This document shows positions 1 to 8,697 of a stretch of 64,000 nucleotides of DNA, piece by piece. The stretch is from Litorisediminicola beolgyonensis. Its GTDB lineage: Bacteria; Pseudomonadota; Alphaproteobacteria; Rhodobacterales; Rhodobacteraceae. The notes below the pieces were generated by a model, which saw nothing but the letters and a program-made list of their open reading frames with translations, was not told where the DNA came from and ran no database searches. The translations under genes were made by a program, and so were the position numbers. The stretch spans positions 73,600-137,599 of the forward strand of contig NZ_JBHTMU010000008.1 of assembly GCF_042679605.1 (NCBI RefSeq), read 5' to 3'. Numbering within the stretch: position 1 is the first letter of the stretch; each line of letters opens with the position of its first letter.

Positions 1-1
1 G

Positions 2-1519
2 GGGCTCTCCGCGGGTGCCCCGGTCGAGCTGGGCGGGCTGCGCGTGGGCGAGGTCACCTCGATCTCCGGGCTGGTCGATCGCGACCGCTTCGGCGACGGC
101 TCGGTCCGCCTGATCGCGTCGGTCCGGATCAACCCGGGCCGGATCGGGCTGGGCGAGGAGGCCGGGGAGAACGACCTTCTCGACTATCTCGAAACCCGGA
201 TCGAAGAGGGCCTGCGCGCGCGGCTCACCAATGCGTCGCTGCTGACCGGCGGGCTCAAGGTGGAGCTGGCACTCCTGCCCGACGCGCCGCCCGCGTCGCT
301 TGACCGCAACCGCGATCCGCTGCCGCTCATCCCGACCGCCGATGCCGATGTGACCGACGTGACGGCCACCGCGCAGGGCGTCCTGCAGCGGGTCAGCGCG
401 CTGCCGATCGAAGAGGTCATGACCTCGGTCACCGATTTCCTCAACGCCGCCACCGAGCTGGTCGCGAGCCCCGATCTGCAGGCCGCGCCCGGAGAGATTC
501 GCGGCATCCTGTCGTCGGTCCGCGGCGTCACCGACAGCGACGGCGTTCAGGGACTGCCCGACCAGGTCGCGGCGCTCTTCGAGGAGCTCCTGAGCACCGT
601 CGACGGCGTCAGCGAGCTGATCGAGACGCTGGAAGAGGGCGGCCTCGCCGAGAACGTGGCGACCACCGCCGAGAACGTCGCCACCAGCAGCGAACGCCTG
701 CCCGCGCTTCTCGAAGAGGTGCAGGCGGTGATCGCGCAGGTGCAGGGGCTGGGGCTCGAAGCGCTCTCCTCCGAGCTCTCGGCGCTCCTGTCCGACGCCG
801 ACGCGCTGGTCAGCGATACCGAGACGCAGGCGATCCCGGGCGAGCTGCGCCAGCTTCTAGCCTCGGTCCGCGAGATCACCGAAAGCGAGGCGGTGCAGGC
901 CCTGCCCGAGCGCGTCTCGGGCCTTGTCGCCGAGCTCGAGGAGACCGCCAGCGGGGTCACCGGGCTCGTGGCCGAGATCGAGACCCAGGACACCGTCGCC
1001 CGCCTGACCCAGGCCATCGACGACGTGGCCGCCGCCGCCGACGGGCTGCCCGGCCTTGTCGAGGACGCACGCGCGGTTGTCTCGGAGGCCGCAGAGGTCG
1101 ATCTGGAAACGCTCGCCGAGCGTGCCTCGACGCTCCTGACCTCGGTCGATGCGCTGGTCGATCAGCCCAGCACCCGCGAGCTTCCGGCCGAGCTGAATGG
1201 CGCGCTGACCCAGCTGCGCGAGACGCTCGAAGAGCTGCGCCAGGGTGGCATCGTCGAGAACGCCAATGCCGCGCTCGCCTCGGCGCGGCAGGCGGCGGAT
1301 GCCGTGGCCAACGCCACCTCGGTCCTGCCGCGGCTCGCCGCCGATCTGCGCCAGGTCGCGGCGCAGGCCGGCACGACGCTCACCGCCTACAATGCCGACA
1401 GCCAGTTCTCGCGCTCCACGCGCGAGGCGATCCGCCAGGTCGAGGCCGCCGCGTCCGCCATCGAGCGGCTGGCCCGGCAGCTCGAACGCAATCCGAACTC
1501 TCTCATTCTTGGACGCTAA
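2..1519 (+). CDS. pqiB: PqiB/MlaD-type MCE-domain protein (5' truncated)
   Basis: The reading frame is open from the first bases of the window, so the N-terminus lies outside it. The first residues (GLSAGAPVELGGLRVGEV) are a classic MCE-domain strand, and GTG codons further in are not needed as starts. After this last MCE repeat the protein becomes a long, Ala/Glu/Leu-rich helical region. It contains degenerate repeats of a segment resembling (I/A)PGELRxLLxSVRxxTxSxxVQxLP, seen at least twice. PqiB-type proteins form periplasm-spanning tubes that move lipids between the inner and outer membranes. The PqiC-like lipoprotein starts 3 bp downstream, which supports PqiB over a single-domain MlaD. 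A pqiA-like membrane gene would be expected upstream, outside the window. Confidence 0.85.
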   Translation, partial: GLSAGAPVELGGLRVGEVTSISGLVDRDRFGDGSVRLIASVRINPGRIGLGEEAGENDLLDYLETRIEEGLRARLTNASLLTGGLKVELALLPDAPPASLDRNRDPLPLIPTADADVTDVTATAQGVLQRVSALPIEEVMTSVTDFLNAATELVASPDLQAAPGEIRGILSSVRGVTDSDGVQGLPDQVAALFEELLSTVDGVSELIETLEEGGLAENVATTAENVATSSERLPALLEEVQAVIAQVQGLGLEALSSELSALLSDADALVSDTETQAIPGELRQLLASVREITESEAVQALPERVSGLVAELEETASGVTGLVAEIETQDTVARLTQAIDDVAAAADGLPGLVEDARAVVSEAAEVDLETLAERASTLLTSVDALVDQPSTRELPAELNGALTQLRETLEELRQGGIVENANAALASARQAADAVANATSVLPRLAADLRQVAAQAGTTLTAYNADSQFSRSTREAIRQVEAAASAIERLARQLERNPNSLILGR

Positions 1520-1522
1520 CGC

Positions 1523-2077
1523 ATGACACGCATCTTCTCCGCCCTCGCCCTTGCCGCCGCGCTTGCCGGATGCGGCTCGGACGCGCGCTACGCCACGATC
1601 ACGCCGGAGCCCGAGGCCCGCATCCCGTCGCTCTACGGCACCATCGAGGTCGTCGAGGTGACGCTGCCGACCTATGCCGAGGGCGAGGAAATCTACGCGC
1701 AGGACCCCGACGGCGCCATCGTCGCCTTCGGGCCGCTCTGGGCGGATCTGCCGTCGCGCGCGATGACGCTGCAGCTGGCCAGCACGCTCGACCAGATCAC
1801 CGGTGCGACCGTCGCGGCAGAGCCCTGGCCCTTCCGCGATTTCCCGGCCGCCAAGGTCGATGTGCGGGTCGAGGACATGCTGGCCACGTCGCGCGGGACC
1901 TTCCGCCTTGCCGGGCAGTATTACGTCGCGCCAGAGGAACTGGGCCGCAACCGCTCGGGCCGCTTCGCCATCGAGGTGCCGCTTCCTGAGGACGCCGGCG
2001 CGCCGCAGATCGCCGCCGCCCGCGGACAGGCCACGAGCCAGCTCGCCGAACAGATCGCGCGATCGGGCCTGCGCTGA
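1523..2077 (+). CDS. pqiC: PqiC-like lipoprotein (ABC-type transport auxiliary, DUF330)
   Basis: A 184-residue protein with a short lipoprotein signal ending in a lipobox-like LAGC (Cys about residue 17). It should be processed to an outer-membrane lipoprotein. In the Pqi system PqiC binds the tip of the PqiB tube at the outer membrane. Features seen are a core containing LPSLYGTIEVVEVTLPTYAEG-like strands and a C-terminal segment rich in Gln/Ala that ends the fold. The ATG lies 3 bp after the pqiB stop, so the two are almost certainly co-transcribed and translationally coupled. The family assignment rests on length, lipobox and context; the sequence itself is fast-evolving. Confidence 0.75.
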   Translation: MTRIFSALALAAALAGCGSDARYATITPEPEARIPSLYGTIEVVEVTLPTYAEGEEIYAQDPDGAIVAFGPLWADLPSRAMTLQLASTLDQITGATVAAEPWPFRDFPAAKVDVRVEDMLATSRGTFRLAGQYYVAPEELGRNRSGRFAIEVPLPEDAGAPQIAAARGQATSQLAEQIARSGLR

Positions 2078-2088
2078 GGCGCGCGCCG

Positions 2089-2718
2089 GTGGTGAAGCGC
2101 GCCCTTCTCTACGGCGACAGCAACACCCACGGGACCGAGCCCTACGCGTCGCTCTTCGATCCGCCCCGGCGGTTCGCCCGCGATGTCCGCTGGCCCGGCG
2201 TCGCCGCCGCGATGCTCGGCCCGGGTTGGGAGCTGATCGAAGAGGGGTTGCCGGGCCGGACCACGGTCTTCGCCGACCCGGTCGAGGGCGCGCATCTTGA
2301 CGGGCTGGCGGTCCTCCCGGCGGTCCTGAAAAGCCATGTGCCGCTCGATGCCTGCGTGATCATGCTGGGCACCAACGATCTCAAGGCGCGGTTCGGGCCG
2401 TCCGCCACCGAGGTCGCCCAAGGGGCGGCGCGGCTCCTGCGGGCGGTGGCGTTTCACTGCCCCGGCCTGCCCGTTCTGCTTGTCGCGCCGCCCTGCCCGC
2501 GCGGGGTCGCGCCCTTCTCCGAGATCTTCCGCGACAGCGATGTGCGCGGCGCCGGTCTCGGCGCGGCCTTCGCCGCTCAGGCCGAACGGTTCGGCGCGCG
2601 ATGCCTCGACGCGGGAACGGTGATCGAGGTCGGATCGGACGGCGTCCATTTCGGCCCCGAGGCCCATGCCGCGCTCGGACACGCCATCGCGAAAGAGCTC
2701 GCGGCGCTGGTGGCCTGA
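2089..2718 (+). CDS. SGNH/GDSL-family hydrolase (esterase/lipase type)
   Basis: About 209 residues, with a GTG start at 2089 (a second GTG follows at 2092). The SGNH blocks are visible in order: GDSN with the nucleophilic Ser near the N-terminus (block I), a Gly in the expected region, GTND (block III, Asn of the oxyanion hole) and a C-terminal DGVHF (block V, Asp and His of the triad). No signal peptide is seen, so the enzyme is probably cytoplasmic, resembling arylesterase or acyl-CoA thioesterase members. It starts 11 bp after pqiC and may be read from the same transcript, but no functional link is evident. The substrate cannot be told from sequence. Confidence 0.8.
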   Translation: MVKRALLYGDSNTHGTEPYASLFDPPRRFARDVRWPGVAAAMLGPGWELIEEGLPGRTTVFADPVEGAHLDGLAVLPAVLKSHVPLDACVIMLGTNDLKARFGPSATEVAQGAARLLRAVAFHCPGLPVLLVAPPCPRGVAPFSEIFRDSDVRGAGLGAAFAAQAERFGARCLDAGTVIEVGSDGVHFGPEAHAALGHAIAKELAALVA

Positions 2719-2725
2719 GGACGGA

Positions 2726-3649
2726 TCAGTTCAGCGCGGCCGCTTCTCGCACGATCCAGTCGGCGATCATCAGGTCGAGATGCGCGCCGCCGCCATTCTT
2801 GAACACGGTGATCGCCTCGGCGTCGCGGACCGGCGGGTCCGGCACGATGTCGTAGAACTCCCCGAGGACCGCGTCTTCGGTGATCGCGCCAGTGCGGATC
2901 GGGATGATCAGCTCGCCGATATGCCCCAGAGTCGTCTCACTGCTGTCCACGTAGAGCCGGGCGCGCGCCATCAGGTCGTCATCCGCCTCGCGCATATCGG
3001 CCCGGAAGGCGCCGATCAGATCGACATGGGTGCCGGGCGCGATCCAATTGCTCTGCAGAACCGGGTCGCGCGCCATGGTCGCGGTGGCGATGATATCGGC
3101 CTGCCCGGCGGCCTCTTCGAGATCGGTGACGGCCTCGACCCCGTCCAGCCCCTCCGCCAGCGCCTGCGCCTGCTCGGGTCGGCGGGCCCAGATCGAGATC
3201 TGCTTCAGATCGGCAAACCCGGCGCGATAGGCCGAGATCAGGCTCGCCGCGACGGTGCCTGCCCCGACGATCAGCAGCCGCTCGCTGTCCGGGCGGGCGA
3301 GAAGCGTCGCCGCCAGAAGCGAATCGGCGGCGGTCTTGATCTCGGTCACGAGGCGGCTGTCGATCATCGCGGCAAGCTGGCCGTGCTCGGGCTCGAAGAA
3401 GAACATCGCGCCCTGGACCGACGGCAATCCGACGGACGGGTTGTCGCCGAGCACCGTCACCGATTTCACCGCGTAACCCAGCCCCTCGATCCGCGCCGCG
3501 CGGGTCAGGAGCGTGGCGTCAGGCGGTCCGAGGAAGAGATCGCCCATTTCGGCGCGGGGGAGGAGATGCCCGCTCCGCAGCGCCTCGACCGCGCCCGACC
3601 AGGAAAGCCTGTCGCGAATGTCGTCGTAGCGGATGATGCGCGGCTCCAT
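2726..3649 (-). CDS. Ornithine cyclodeaminase / mu-crystallin family protein
   Basis: A 307-residue NAD(P)-binding protein of the OCD/mu-crystallin family. Visible features are the N-terminal substrate lobe with MFFFEPEHG and the motif SRLVTEIKTAADS, then a Rossmann fold with LLIVGAGTVAASLI (GxGxxA-type). A later DLIGAFRADMREADDD segment aligns with the family's conserved catalytic region. Members include ornithine cyclodeaminase (ornithine to proline), alanine dehydrogenase and ketimine reductases, and residue patterns do not settle which one this is. It is convergent with the GDSL hydrolase gene, ending 7 bp from it, and is not obviously in an operon. The start ATG at 3649 precedes MEPRIIRYDD. 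Confidence 0.8.
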   Translation of the reverse strand: MEPRIIRYDDIRDRLSWSGAVEALRSGHLLPRAEMGDLFLGPPDATLLTRAARIEGLGYAVKSVTVLGDNPSVGLPSVQGAMFFFEPEHGQLAAMIDSRLVTEIKTAADSLLAATLLARPDSERLLIVGAGTVAASLISAYRAGFADLKQISIWARRPEQAQALAEGLDGVEAVTDLEEAAGQADIIATATMARDPVLQSNWIAPGTHVDLIGAFRADMREADDDLMARARLYVDSSETTLGHIGELIIPIRTGAITEDAVLGEFYDIVPDPPVRDAEAITVFKNGGGAHLDLMIADWIVREAAALN

Positions 3650-3729
3650 GCCCGGTCCCTTTCCTTTTCCGTCAGGGACAGCATCGCAGCGCCGAGGCCG
3701 GGCCTCAAGTTCGGCAAGTGAAAAGACAA

Positions 3730-3756
3730 GACGCCCGGACCGATGGTCCGGGCGTC
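3730..3756 (-). terminator. Rho-independent terminator of the PQQ dehydrogenase gene
   Basis: A perfect 12-bp stem (GACGCCCGGACC / GGTCCGGGCGTC) with a 3-base loop. On the minus strand it is followed by TTGTCTTTTC. It lies 25 bp past the stop codon of the dehydrogenase gene at 3782 and before the leftward ornithine-cyclodeaminase-like gene. Confidence 0.85.
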
Positions 3757-3781
3757 GATGCCTTCGTGGAGTGGGGAGGGG

Positions 3782-5548
3782 TCACTCGTTCGAGGCAAGC
3801 TCTTTCGGCAGCTTGAACGTCCAGACCATGCCACCCTGGTTGAGGTAGTTGACCTTCTTGGCCACCTCGCCGCCCCAGAGCGGAACCGCGCCGCCCCAGC
3901 CGGAGATCACCGAGACATACTGCTCGCCGTCCATGTCCCAGGTGACGGGCTGGCCGACGATGCCGGAGCCGGTCTGGAACGACCACAGCTCTTCGCCGGT
4001 CTCGTCATCGAGAGCGAGGAACTTGCCCTCGGGCGTGCCGAAGAACACGAGGCCACCCGCAGTGGTCATCACGCCACCCCAGAGAGGCGCGTCGTTCTTG
4101 TACTCCCAGACCCAGTCGCCGGTGGCGGGGTCGATCGCCTTGAGCGAGCCGATATGGTCTTCGTAGTTCGGCTTGATGGTGAAGCCCGAGCCCAGATAGG
4201 CGGCGCCTTTCTTGTAGGTGATCGGCTCGTTCCAGATATCCATGCCCCACTCGTTCGAGGGAACGTAGAAGTTGCCGGTCTTCTGGCTGAACGCCATCGG
4301 CATCCAGTTCTTGCCGCCAAGGAAGGACGGCGAGGAGAACACGACCTCACCCTTGTTGCCTTCCGCGGCCTCGGTCGGATCGCCGGGACGGTTGTCCTCG
4401 ACGAAGATCGGGCGACCGGTTTCGTCGATGCCCTCGGCCCAGGTGATGTCCTTGACGAAGGGGTTGGCCGACACGAAGGCACCGTCTTCGGCGTTCAGGA
4501 CGTAGAAGAAGCCGTTCCGGTCGGCGGTCGCGAGACGCTGGTTGCCGTCGCGGTCGTTGAAGGCCACGACCTCGTTCACGCCGTCATAGTCCCAGCCTTC
4601 GCGGGGCGTGCTCTGGAAGTGCCACTTGATCTCGCCGGTCTTGGGGTCGATGCCGAGACGCGAGGCGGCGTAGAGGTTGTCGCCGGTATTGCCCTCGACG
4701 GGCTGGCCCGCGTTGCGCAGGTGGCTGTTCCAGGGTGCCGGGTTGCCGGTGCCGAAGATCAGCGTGTCGGTGCGCGCGTCGTAGGAGCCGCCGAGCCAGG
4801 TCGCCCCGCCGCCGGTCTTCCACATGTCGCCCGGCCAGGTTGCGTTCAGCTCGCCGGTCATGGTGCTTTCTTCGCCGTTCAGCGTGCCCATGTGGCCTTC
4901 GATCACCGGACGGGTCCAGACCAGCTCGCCGGTCTCGGCGTCACGGGCCTGCACTTCGCCGACGATGCCGAACTCGCCGCCGGAATTGCCGGTGACGATC
5001 AGCCCGTCCACGATCAGCGGAGCGGCGGTGTAGGAATAGCCGGCCTTGTAATCGGCGATCTGGTCGCGCCAGACGACATCGCCGGTCTTGAGGTCGAGCG
5101 CCACGATGCGGGCGTCGAGCGTGCCGAAATAGATCTTGTCGCCGTAGATGGCGGCGCCGCGGTTGACCACGTCGCAGCAGGGCAGGATGCCCTCGGGCAG
5201 ACGTGCGTCATACTGCCAGAGCTCTTCGCCGGTCATCACGTCGATGGCGTAGAGGCGCGAATACGAGCCGGTGATATACATCACGCCGTCGTAGATCAGC
5301 GGCTGGGTCTCCTGACCGCGCTGCTTTTCACCGCCGAGCGAGAAGGCCCAGGCGGGAACCATCTTGCCGACGTTGTCCTTGTTGATGATCTCGAGCGGCG
5401 AGTAGCGCTGCAGATCCCGGCCCATGCCGTTGGTGACGATCTGGTTGGTGCTGGCCTGGTCGTTGGCGAGGGTTTCCTCGGTCACGTTGGCGCCCGCGGC
5501 GCCGGCAACCAGGATACCCGCCACGACGATGGCGACGAAACGATTCAT
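3782..5548 (-). CDS. PQQ-dependent alcohol dehydrogenase, lanthanide-type active site (XoxF/ExaF/PedH-like)
   Basis: Periplasmic quinoprotein that oxidises primary alcohols and passes electrons to a c-type cytochrome. The chosen ATG at 5548 (588 aa) is preceded by GGGAGGA and begins a clean signal peptide ending near AGA (residue 20); a longer in-frame extension is unlikely. Seen: the adjacent Cys124-Cys125 pair that stacks on PQQ (LPCCD), metal ligands Glu192 (GGEFG) and Asn269 (GTGNPAPWN), catalytic Asp320, and Asp322 two residues on (WDYDG). In known enzymes that extra Asp marks lanthanide-dependent members, whereas calcium MxaF has Ala there. Repeated W-motifs of the eight-bladed propeller are present. 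Methanol versus ethanol preference cannot be read. Nearby genes supply cytochrome and helper proteins; no PQQ synthesis genes are in the window. Confidence 0.9.
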   Translation of the reverse strand: MNRFVAIVVAGILVAGAAGANVTEETLANDQASTNQIVTNGMGRDLQRYSPLEIINKDNVGKMVPAWAFSLGGEKQRGQETQPLIYDGVMYITGSYSRLYAIDVMTGEELWQYDARLPEGILPCCDVVNRGAAIYGDKIYFGTLDARIVALDLKTGDVVWRDQIADYKAGYSYTAAPLIVDGLIVTGNSGGEFGIVGEVQARDAETGELVWTRPVIEGHMGTLNGEESTMTGELNATWPGDMWKTGGGATWLGGSYDARTDTLIFGTGNPAPWNSHLRNAGQPVEGNTGDNLYAASRLGIDPKTGEIKWHFQSTPREGWDYDGVNEVVAFNDRDGNQRLATADRNGFFYVLNAEDGAFVSANPFVKDITWAEGIDETGRPIFVEDNRPGDPTEAAEGNKGEVVFSSPSFLGGKNWMPMAFSQKTGNFYVPSNEWGMDIWNEPITYKKGAAYLGSGFTIKPNYEDHIGSLKAIDPATGDWVWEYKNDAPLWGGVMTTAGGLVFFGTPEGKFLALDDETGEELWSFQTGSGIVGQPVTWDMDGEQYVSVISGWGGAVPLWGGEVAKKVNYLNQGGMVWTFKLPKELASNE

Positions 5549-5654
5549 GTTGGTCCTCCCTGTGCGATCTCCCAAACGCCGGACACCGGATCGGCCTGCG
5601 GCGCGTGATGGCGGGACTATCGACGCTTGCGGCGGTCTCGGGATACGGCGCTTT

Positions 5655-5666
5655 GGTCGTACGACC
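5655..5666. promoter_or_regulatory. 12-bp perfect palindrome upstream of the PQQ dehydrogenase gene
   Basis: GGTCGTACGACC is a perfect palindrome about 107 bp upstream of the dehydrogenase start. Its GGTCGTA half recurs at 5819-5825. It may be an operator or activator site for the dehydrogenase gene. No -35/-10 pair could be assigned with confidence. Confidence 0.4.
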
Positions 5667-5809
5667 CTCGGACGCTTGACAAGTCCAACCGAGTCGCACC
5701 GCAAAAACGGCTCCGAACCCGGGAAATTCCACGTGTTTGGGGCGGAAACCGGGGGAATCCGGCGAAAATTCGGGGGGTCGGGGCAGGTTCGGAGGGGGAT
5801 GCCGCGCCC

Positions 5810-5825
5810 TCGTACTATGGTCGTA
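5810..5825 (-). promoter_or_regulatory. Candidate regulator site TACGACCATAGTACGA
   Basis: Read on the minus strand, the strand of the dehydrogenase gene, the site is TACGACCATAGTACGA. Its core GACC-AT-AGT resembles GACCAATGTCC and GACCAAAGTCC in the divergent promoter at 8698-8757, and GACCTAAGTTGG at 13510. It lies about 262 bp upstream of the dehydrogenase start, in the 294-bp gap after the Sel1 gene. That gap otherwise holds only the palindrome at 5655-5666. A shared LuxR-type activator is a reasonable guess, but no regulator gene is in the window. Confidence 0.4.
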
Positions 5826-5842
5826 GAGGGCGCCTTAAGGGC

Positions 5843-6373
5843 TCAGAAGCCCGGCGCGTAGCGCCAGTTGTCGGCGTCGGGGGTCACTTCGTCGAGGTTG
5901 TAATCCGCCCGCTGGAGCCTCAGCGCGATGTCGAGCCCGGCATCGGCGGCACGGTCGACCATCGCCCGGCCCGCCGCCTCGTCCCGGCCGATACCGTGCC
6001 CGCGCATGAGGTTCAGGCCGTGGTTGAATTGCCCGACCGGATCGCCCGCATCCGCGGCCTTCCGGTCCCAGGCGGCGGAGGCATCGGGATTGTACTCGGC
6101 CCCGAGACCGTTGTTGTCGAGCTGGCTCATCCAGGTCATCGCGCCGGTATAGCCCGCCGCCGCGCAGCGCTCGAAGAGACGCCGCGCCGCGCCATGCTTG
6201 CCGGATTTCGTCAGCATGTAGCCCGAAGCGCAGGTCATCATGTCGGTCTCGCCGCGCTCGGCGTTCTCGAGCATCCGGCCCCAGGTCAGCTCGTCGGGAT
6301 TGAGCGTGCCGTAGTCGTCGGCGGCAAGCGGCGTGGCAGTGGCCAGCAGAACGGCCAGGGCGATGCGATGCAT
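5843..6373 (-). CDS. Secreted Sel1-repeat protein
   Basis: A 176-residue protein with a signal peptide (MHRIALAVLLATATPLAA). The ATG at 6373 follows a GAGGAGA ribosome site at good spacing, so this start is preferred over an upstream in-frame ATG. Sel1/TPR-like units are visible as AAxxGxxGAxxWxxxL and ADAGDPVGQFNHGLNLMRGHG, with AGRAMVDRAADAG closing a further repeat. Sel1 repeats make helical solenoids for protein-protein contacts. It sits between the PQQ dehydrogenase and the beta-propeller gene, all on the minus strand, so a periplasmic scaffold or accessory role in alcohol oxidation is likely by context only. Confidence 0.7.
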   Translation of the reverse strand: MHRIALAVLLATATPLAADDYGTLNPDELTWGRMLENAERGETDMMTCASGYMLTKSGKHGAARRLFERCAAAGYTGAMTWMSQLDNNGLGAEYNPDASAAWDRKAADAGDPVGQFNHGLNLMRGHGIGRDEAAGRAMVDRAADAGLDIALRLQRADYNLDEVTPDADNWRYAPGF

Positions 6374-6429
6374 ATCTGTGTCTCCTCGGGCCATGAGCCT
6401 AGCGCGCAATCTACGCGCTGCCAGCCCGC

Positions 6430-7446
6430 TCACTCGGTCGGGCGGAACGCGGCGCCCCAGGGGAACCGTCCGACCTTGATCGTTTTCAGGGGCTTGCGGC
6501 TTTCAACGTCGATCACGGTCACGTCGCCCGAGACGCCGTTCGTGGTGAAAAGCCGATCCTTGTCGCGGTCGAAGGCCATGTGCCAGACCCGGCGCCCGAC
6601 GAGCATGTACTCCTCGACCTCGTAGGTCTCCGCATCGACCACGGCGACGTGGTTCGCCGGGCCGAGCGCGACGAAGGCGTGGCTGTCATCCGCGGTGAAC
6701 TCGAAGCCCACGGGCTGGATCAGGCTCGGCAGGATGCGCGGCAGTTCGAATCCGATCTTGGCCTTCTCGGCCTTAGTCTCGACGTCGAAGACGGTGATCG
6801 TGCCGCCGATCTCGGACGAGACCCAGAGCTCGGTCCCGCCCTTCACGAACTCGGCGTGACGCGGACGGGAATCGACAAGCGTATTGGCGATCAGGGCACC
6901 GGTCCCGGTGTCGATCCAATGCGCCATGTTGGTGGTCTCGGAGGTGGTGATCGCGATGGTCCCGTCGGGCGAGACGGCCATCCCCTCGGGCTCGATGCCG
7001 ACATTGATCTGGCGCACCACGGTGCGGGTCTCGGTATCGACCACGGTGGTGATCGCGTCGTCTTCGTTGGCGATGTAGAGATGGCGGTTGTCGGGATGCA
7101 GCGCGAACTGCTCGGGGTCCTCGCCCGAGGGCAGATCATGCAGAACCTCGCCCGTCTCCGGGTCCATGACCTGCACCGCGTCGCTGTCGGAGGCGCAGAT
7201 ATAGACCACCGAATAGTCATGCGCGAAGGTGATGCCGCGCGGGCGGTCTCCTGTCGCGATGGTGCGCGTGACCTCGAGCGTGTCGGTGTCGATGACCGAG
7301 ATCGTGTCGTCCTTCTCGTTGGTGACCCAGATCTCGTCCGCCAGCCCAGGCGACGCCAGAAGCACGGCGGCCGAAACCGCCGACAGGAGCCCGGGCTTGC
7401 TCCGCGCGCTGCGACGCGTCGATCGTTTCACCACGTCACCGGTCAT
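6430..7446 (-). CDS. Periplasmic YVTN-type beta-propeller protein associated with PQQ-dependent alcohol catabolism
   Basis: A 338-residue protein with a signal sequence (a basic N-terminus, then LLSAVSAAVLLASPGLA). It is built of about seven repeats of the type (V/I)S-V-IDT-x-T-x-x-V-x-x-I-x-x-G-x-x-P-x-G, such as VIDTDTLEVTRTIATGDRPRG. This matches the family of PQQ-dependent catabolism-associated beta-propellers that accompany quinoprotein alcohol dehydrogenases with an ABC-like binding protein. Its ATG lies 9 bp after the upstream gene's stop, so the two are coupled. Its biochemical role is not established; binding of substrate, cofactor or a protein partner in the periplasm is possible. 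Confidence 0.75.
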   Translation of the reverse strand: MTGDVVKRSTRRSARSKPGLLSAVSAAVLLASPGLADEIWVTNEKDDTISVIDTDTLEVTRTIATGDRPRGITFAHDYSVVYICASDSDAVQVMDPETGEVLHDLPSGEDPEQFALHPDNRHLYIANEDDAITTVVDTETRTVVRQINVGIEPEGMAVSPDGTIAITTSETTNMAHWIDTGTGALIANTLVDSRPRHAEFVKGGTELWVSSEIGGTITVFDVETKAEKAKIGFELPRILPSLIQPVGFEFTADDSHAFVALGPANHVAVVDAETYEVEEYMLVGRRVWHMAFDRDKDRLFTTNGVSGDVTVIDVESRKPLKTIKVGRFPWGAAFRPTE

Positions 7447-7455
7447 GATCGCCCC

Positions 7456-8649
7456 TCACCCACCAAAGGCCGTGCAGCCCGCATCGCTTCGGTCGAGGCC
7501 GAGCGTGTCGAGCGGGTCGGTCTGGTGAAGGAACCCGTCGAAGGGCGCCTCGCCCGCCAGCGCGCGCGGATGGGCCAGCGCGATGGGTTGGCGGAGCTGG
7601 CCGTTCCAGTCCCGGAAGGACATCGGCTTGCCCTTGAACCCCGCCAGCTCGAACTCCGATCCCAGGATGAATTCCCGCAAGGTCGCGACATCCTCGACGC
7701 CGGTGCGCGTCACCGCCTCGCCGATGGAGCGAACAGCGGCCCAGGCGGCGTAATCGACATCCTGCATGTCGCGCGACGCGATGTCGTGGAACCGGCCCTG
7801 GAGTTGCAGCGCGCCCCATTGCTCGATCACCGGCGCCCAGGCCGAGGGCACCAGACCTTCGGAGCCCATCACCGGGCGCGGCAGCCAGGTGTTGTAGAGC
7901 AGGTAGCGACCGAAATCATGGACCTCATCGGCAACGAGCAGCACGTCGAACTCGCCCAGTCCCTGGGTGAGCATGCGCACCTCGGTCCCGGCGCTGCGGC
8001 GCAGATCGGCGTCGATGGTCCAGTCGGCGCGGCTGCCGATCTCCAGTCCGAACTTGGTCAGCGAGGCTTCGATGGCCGCACCGAACGCGCGGTCGGCGGG
8101 ATGAGGCCCGGTGATCAGCGCGATATCGCGCCACTGCGCCCAGACGAGCATCTGCGCCAGCGCATCGGCGCGCATCGCGTAGGACGGCAGCGTGTGCAGG
8201 AGATTCGGGCGGCAGTCGCCCGCGCGCAGGCTCACATCCGGGGCCGAGACGTTGAAAAACAGCGTCTCCGGGTAGGCATCGGCGGCGGCGATCAGCGTCT
8301 CGGCGGGCGCGTCGAGCAGGATCAGGTCGGACCCCGCGACGGCACTGGCCAGGGCTTCTGCCACATCGCCGCCTTCGGGCACGACGGTGGTCGACAGGCT
8401 GTAGCTCTGGCCCAGGAACATGCCGGTCGTGGCGTTCTCGGAGATCCCGAGCTCTGCGCCCTTGAGGCCCAGATCGGCGGGCGGGATGTCCCGCTCGGTC
8501 AGCGTCGGCGGGCGCGCGACCTCTTGCCGGAGATAGCCGATCTCGACGGTCAGGCCCTCCTGCGCGACCTGCGTCGTGGCGGTCGCGGGCAGGCTCAGCG
8601 ACAGCGTCAGCGAGATGGCGGCAAGGCCGTGGAACAGTCGTGTGCGCAT
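7456..8649 (-). CDS. ABC-type branched-chain-like substrate-binding protein of the PQQ alcohol dehydrogenase system
   Basis: A 397-residue periplasmic protein with signal peptide MRTRLFHGLAAISLTLSLSLPATA. The rest has the alternating alpha/beta pattern of type I periplasmic binding proteins, with segments such as VAGSDLILLDAPAETL, DIALITGPHPADRAFGAAIEASL and EFDVLLVADEVHDFGRYLLYNT. It matches the binding-protein family found with PQQ alcohol dehydrogenases rather than a true amino acid importer, as no cognate permease or ATPase gene adjoins. It is first in a minus-strand unit with the beta-propeller gene and shares a divergent promoter region with the cytochrome gene at 8836. The ligand is unknown. 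Confidence 0.75.
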   Translation of the reverse strand: MRTRLFHGLAAISLTLSLSLPATATTQVAQEGLTVEIGYLRQEVARPPTLTERDIPPADLGLKGAELGISENATTGMFLGQSYSLSTTVVPEGGDVAEALASAVAGSDLILLDAPAETLIAAADAYPETLFFNVSAPDVSLRAGDCRPNLLHTLPSYAMRADALAQMLVWAQWRDIALITGPHPADRAFGAAIEASLTKFGLEIGSRADWTIDADLRRSAGTEVRMLTQGLGEFDVLLVADEVHDFGRYLLYNTWLPRPVMGSEGLVPSAWAPVIEQWGALQLQGRFHDIASRDMQDVDYAAWAAVRSIGEAVTRTGVEDVATLREFILGSEFELAGFKGKPMSFRDWNGQLRQPIALAHPRALAGEAPFDGFLHQTDPLDTLGLDRSDAGCTAFGG

Positions 8650-8697
8650 GGTGGACTCCCTCGGGCGCAGGCTAGAAACCGCGCGGGTGCGCGCCAA

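Noticed and set aside
2666..3721. Long plus-strand open frames opposite the ornithine cyclodeaminase-like and PQQ dehydrogenase genes
   Set aside because: They are antisense shadows caused by high GC: His/Arg/Gly-rich, without domains, and lying wholly over conserved genes on the other strand.
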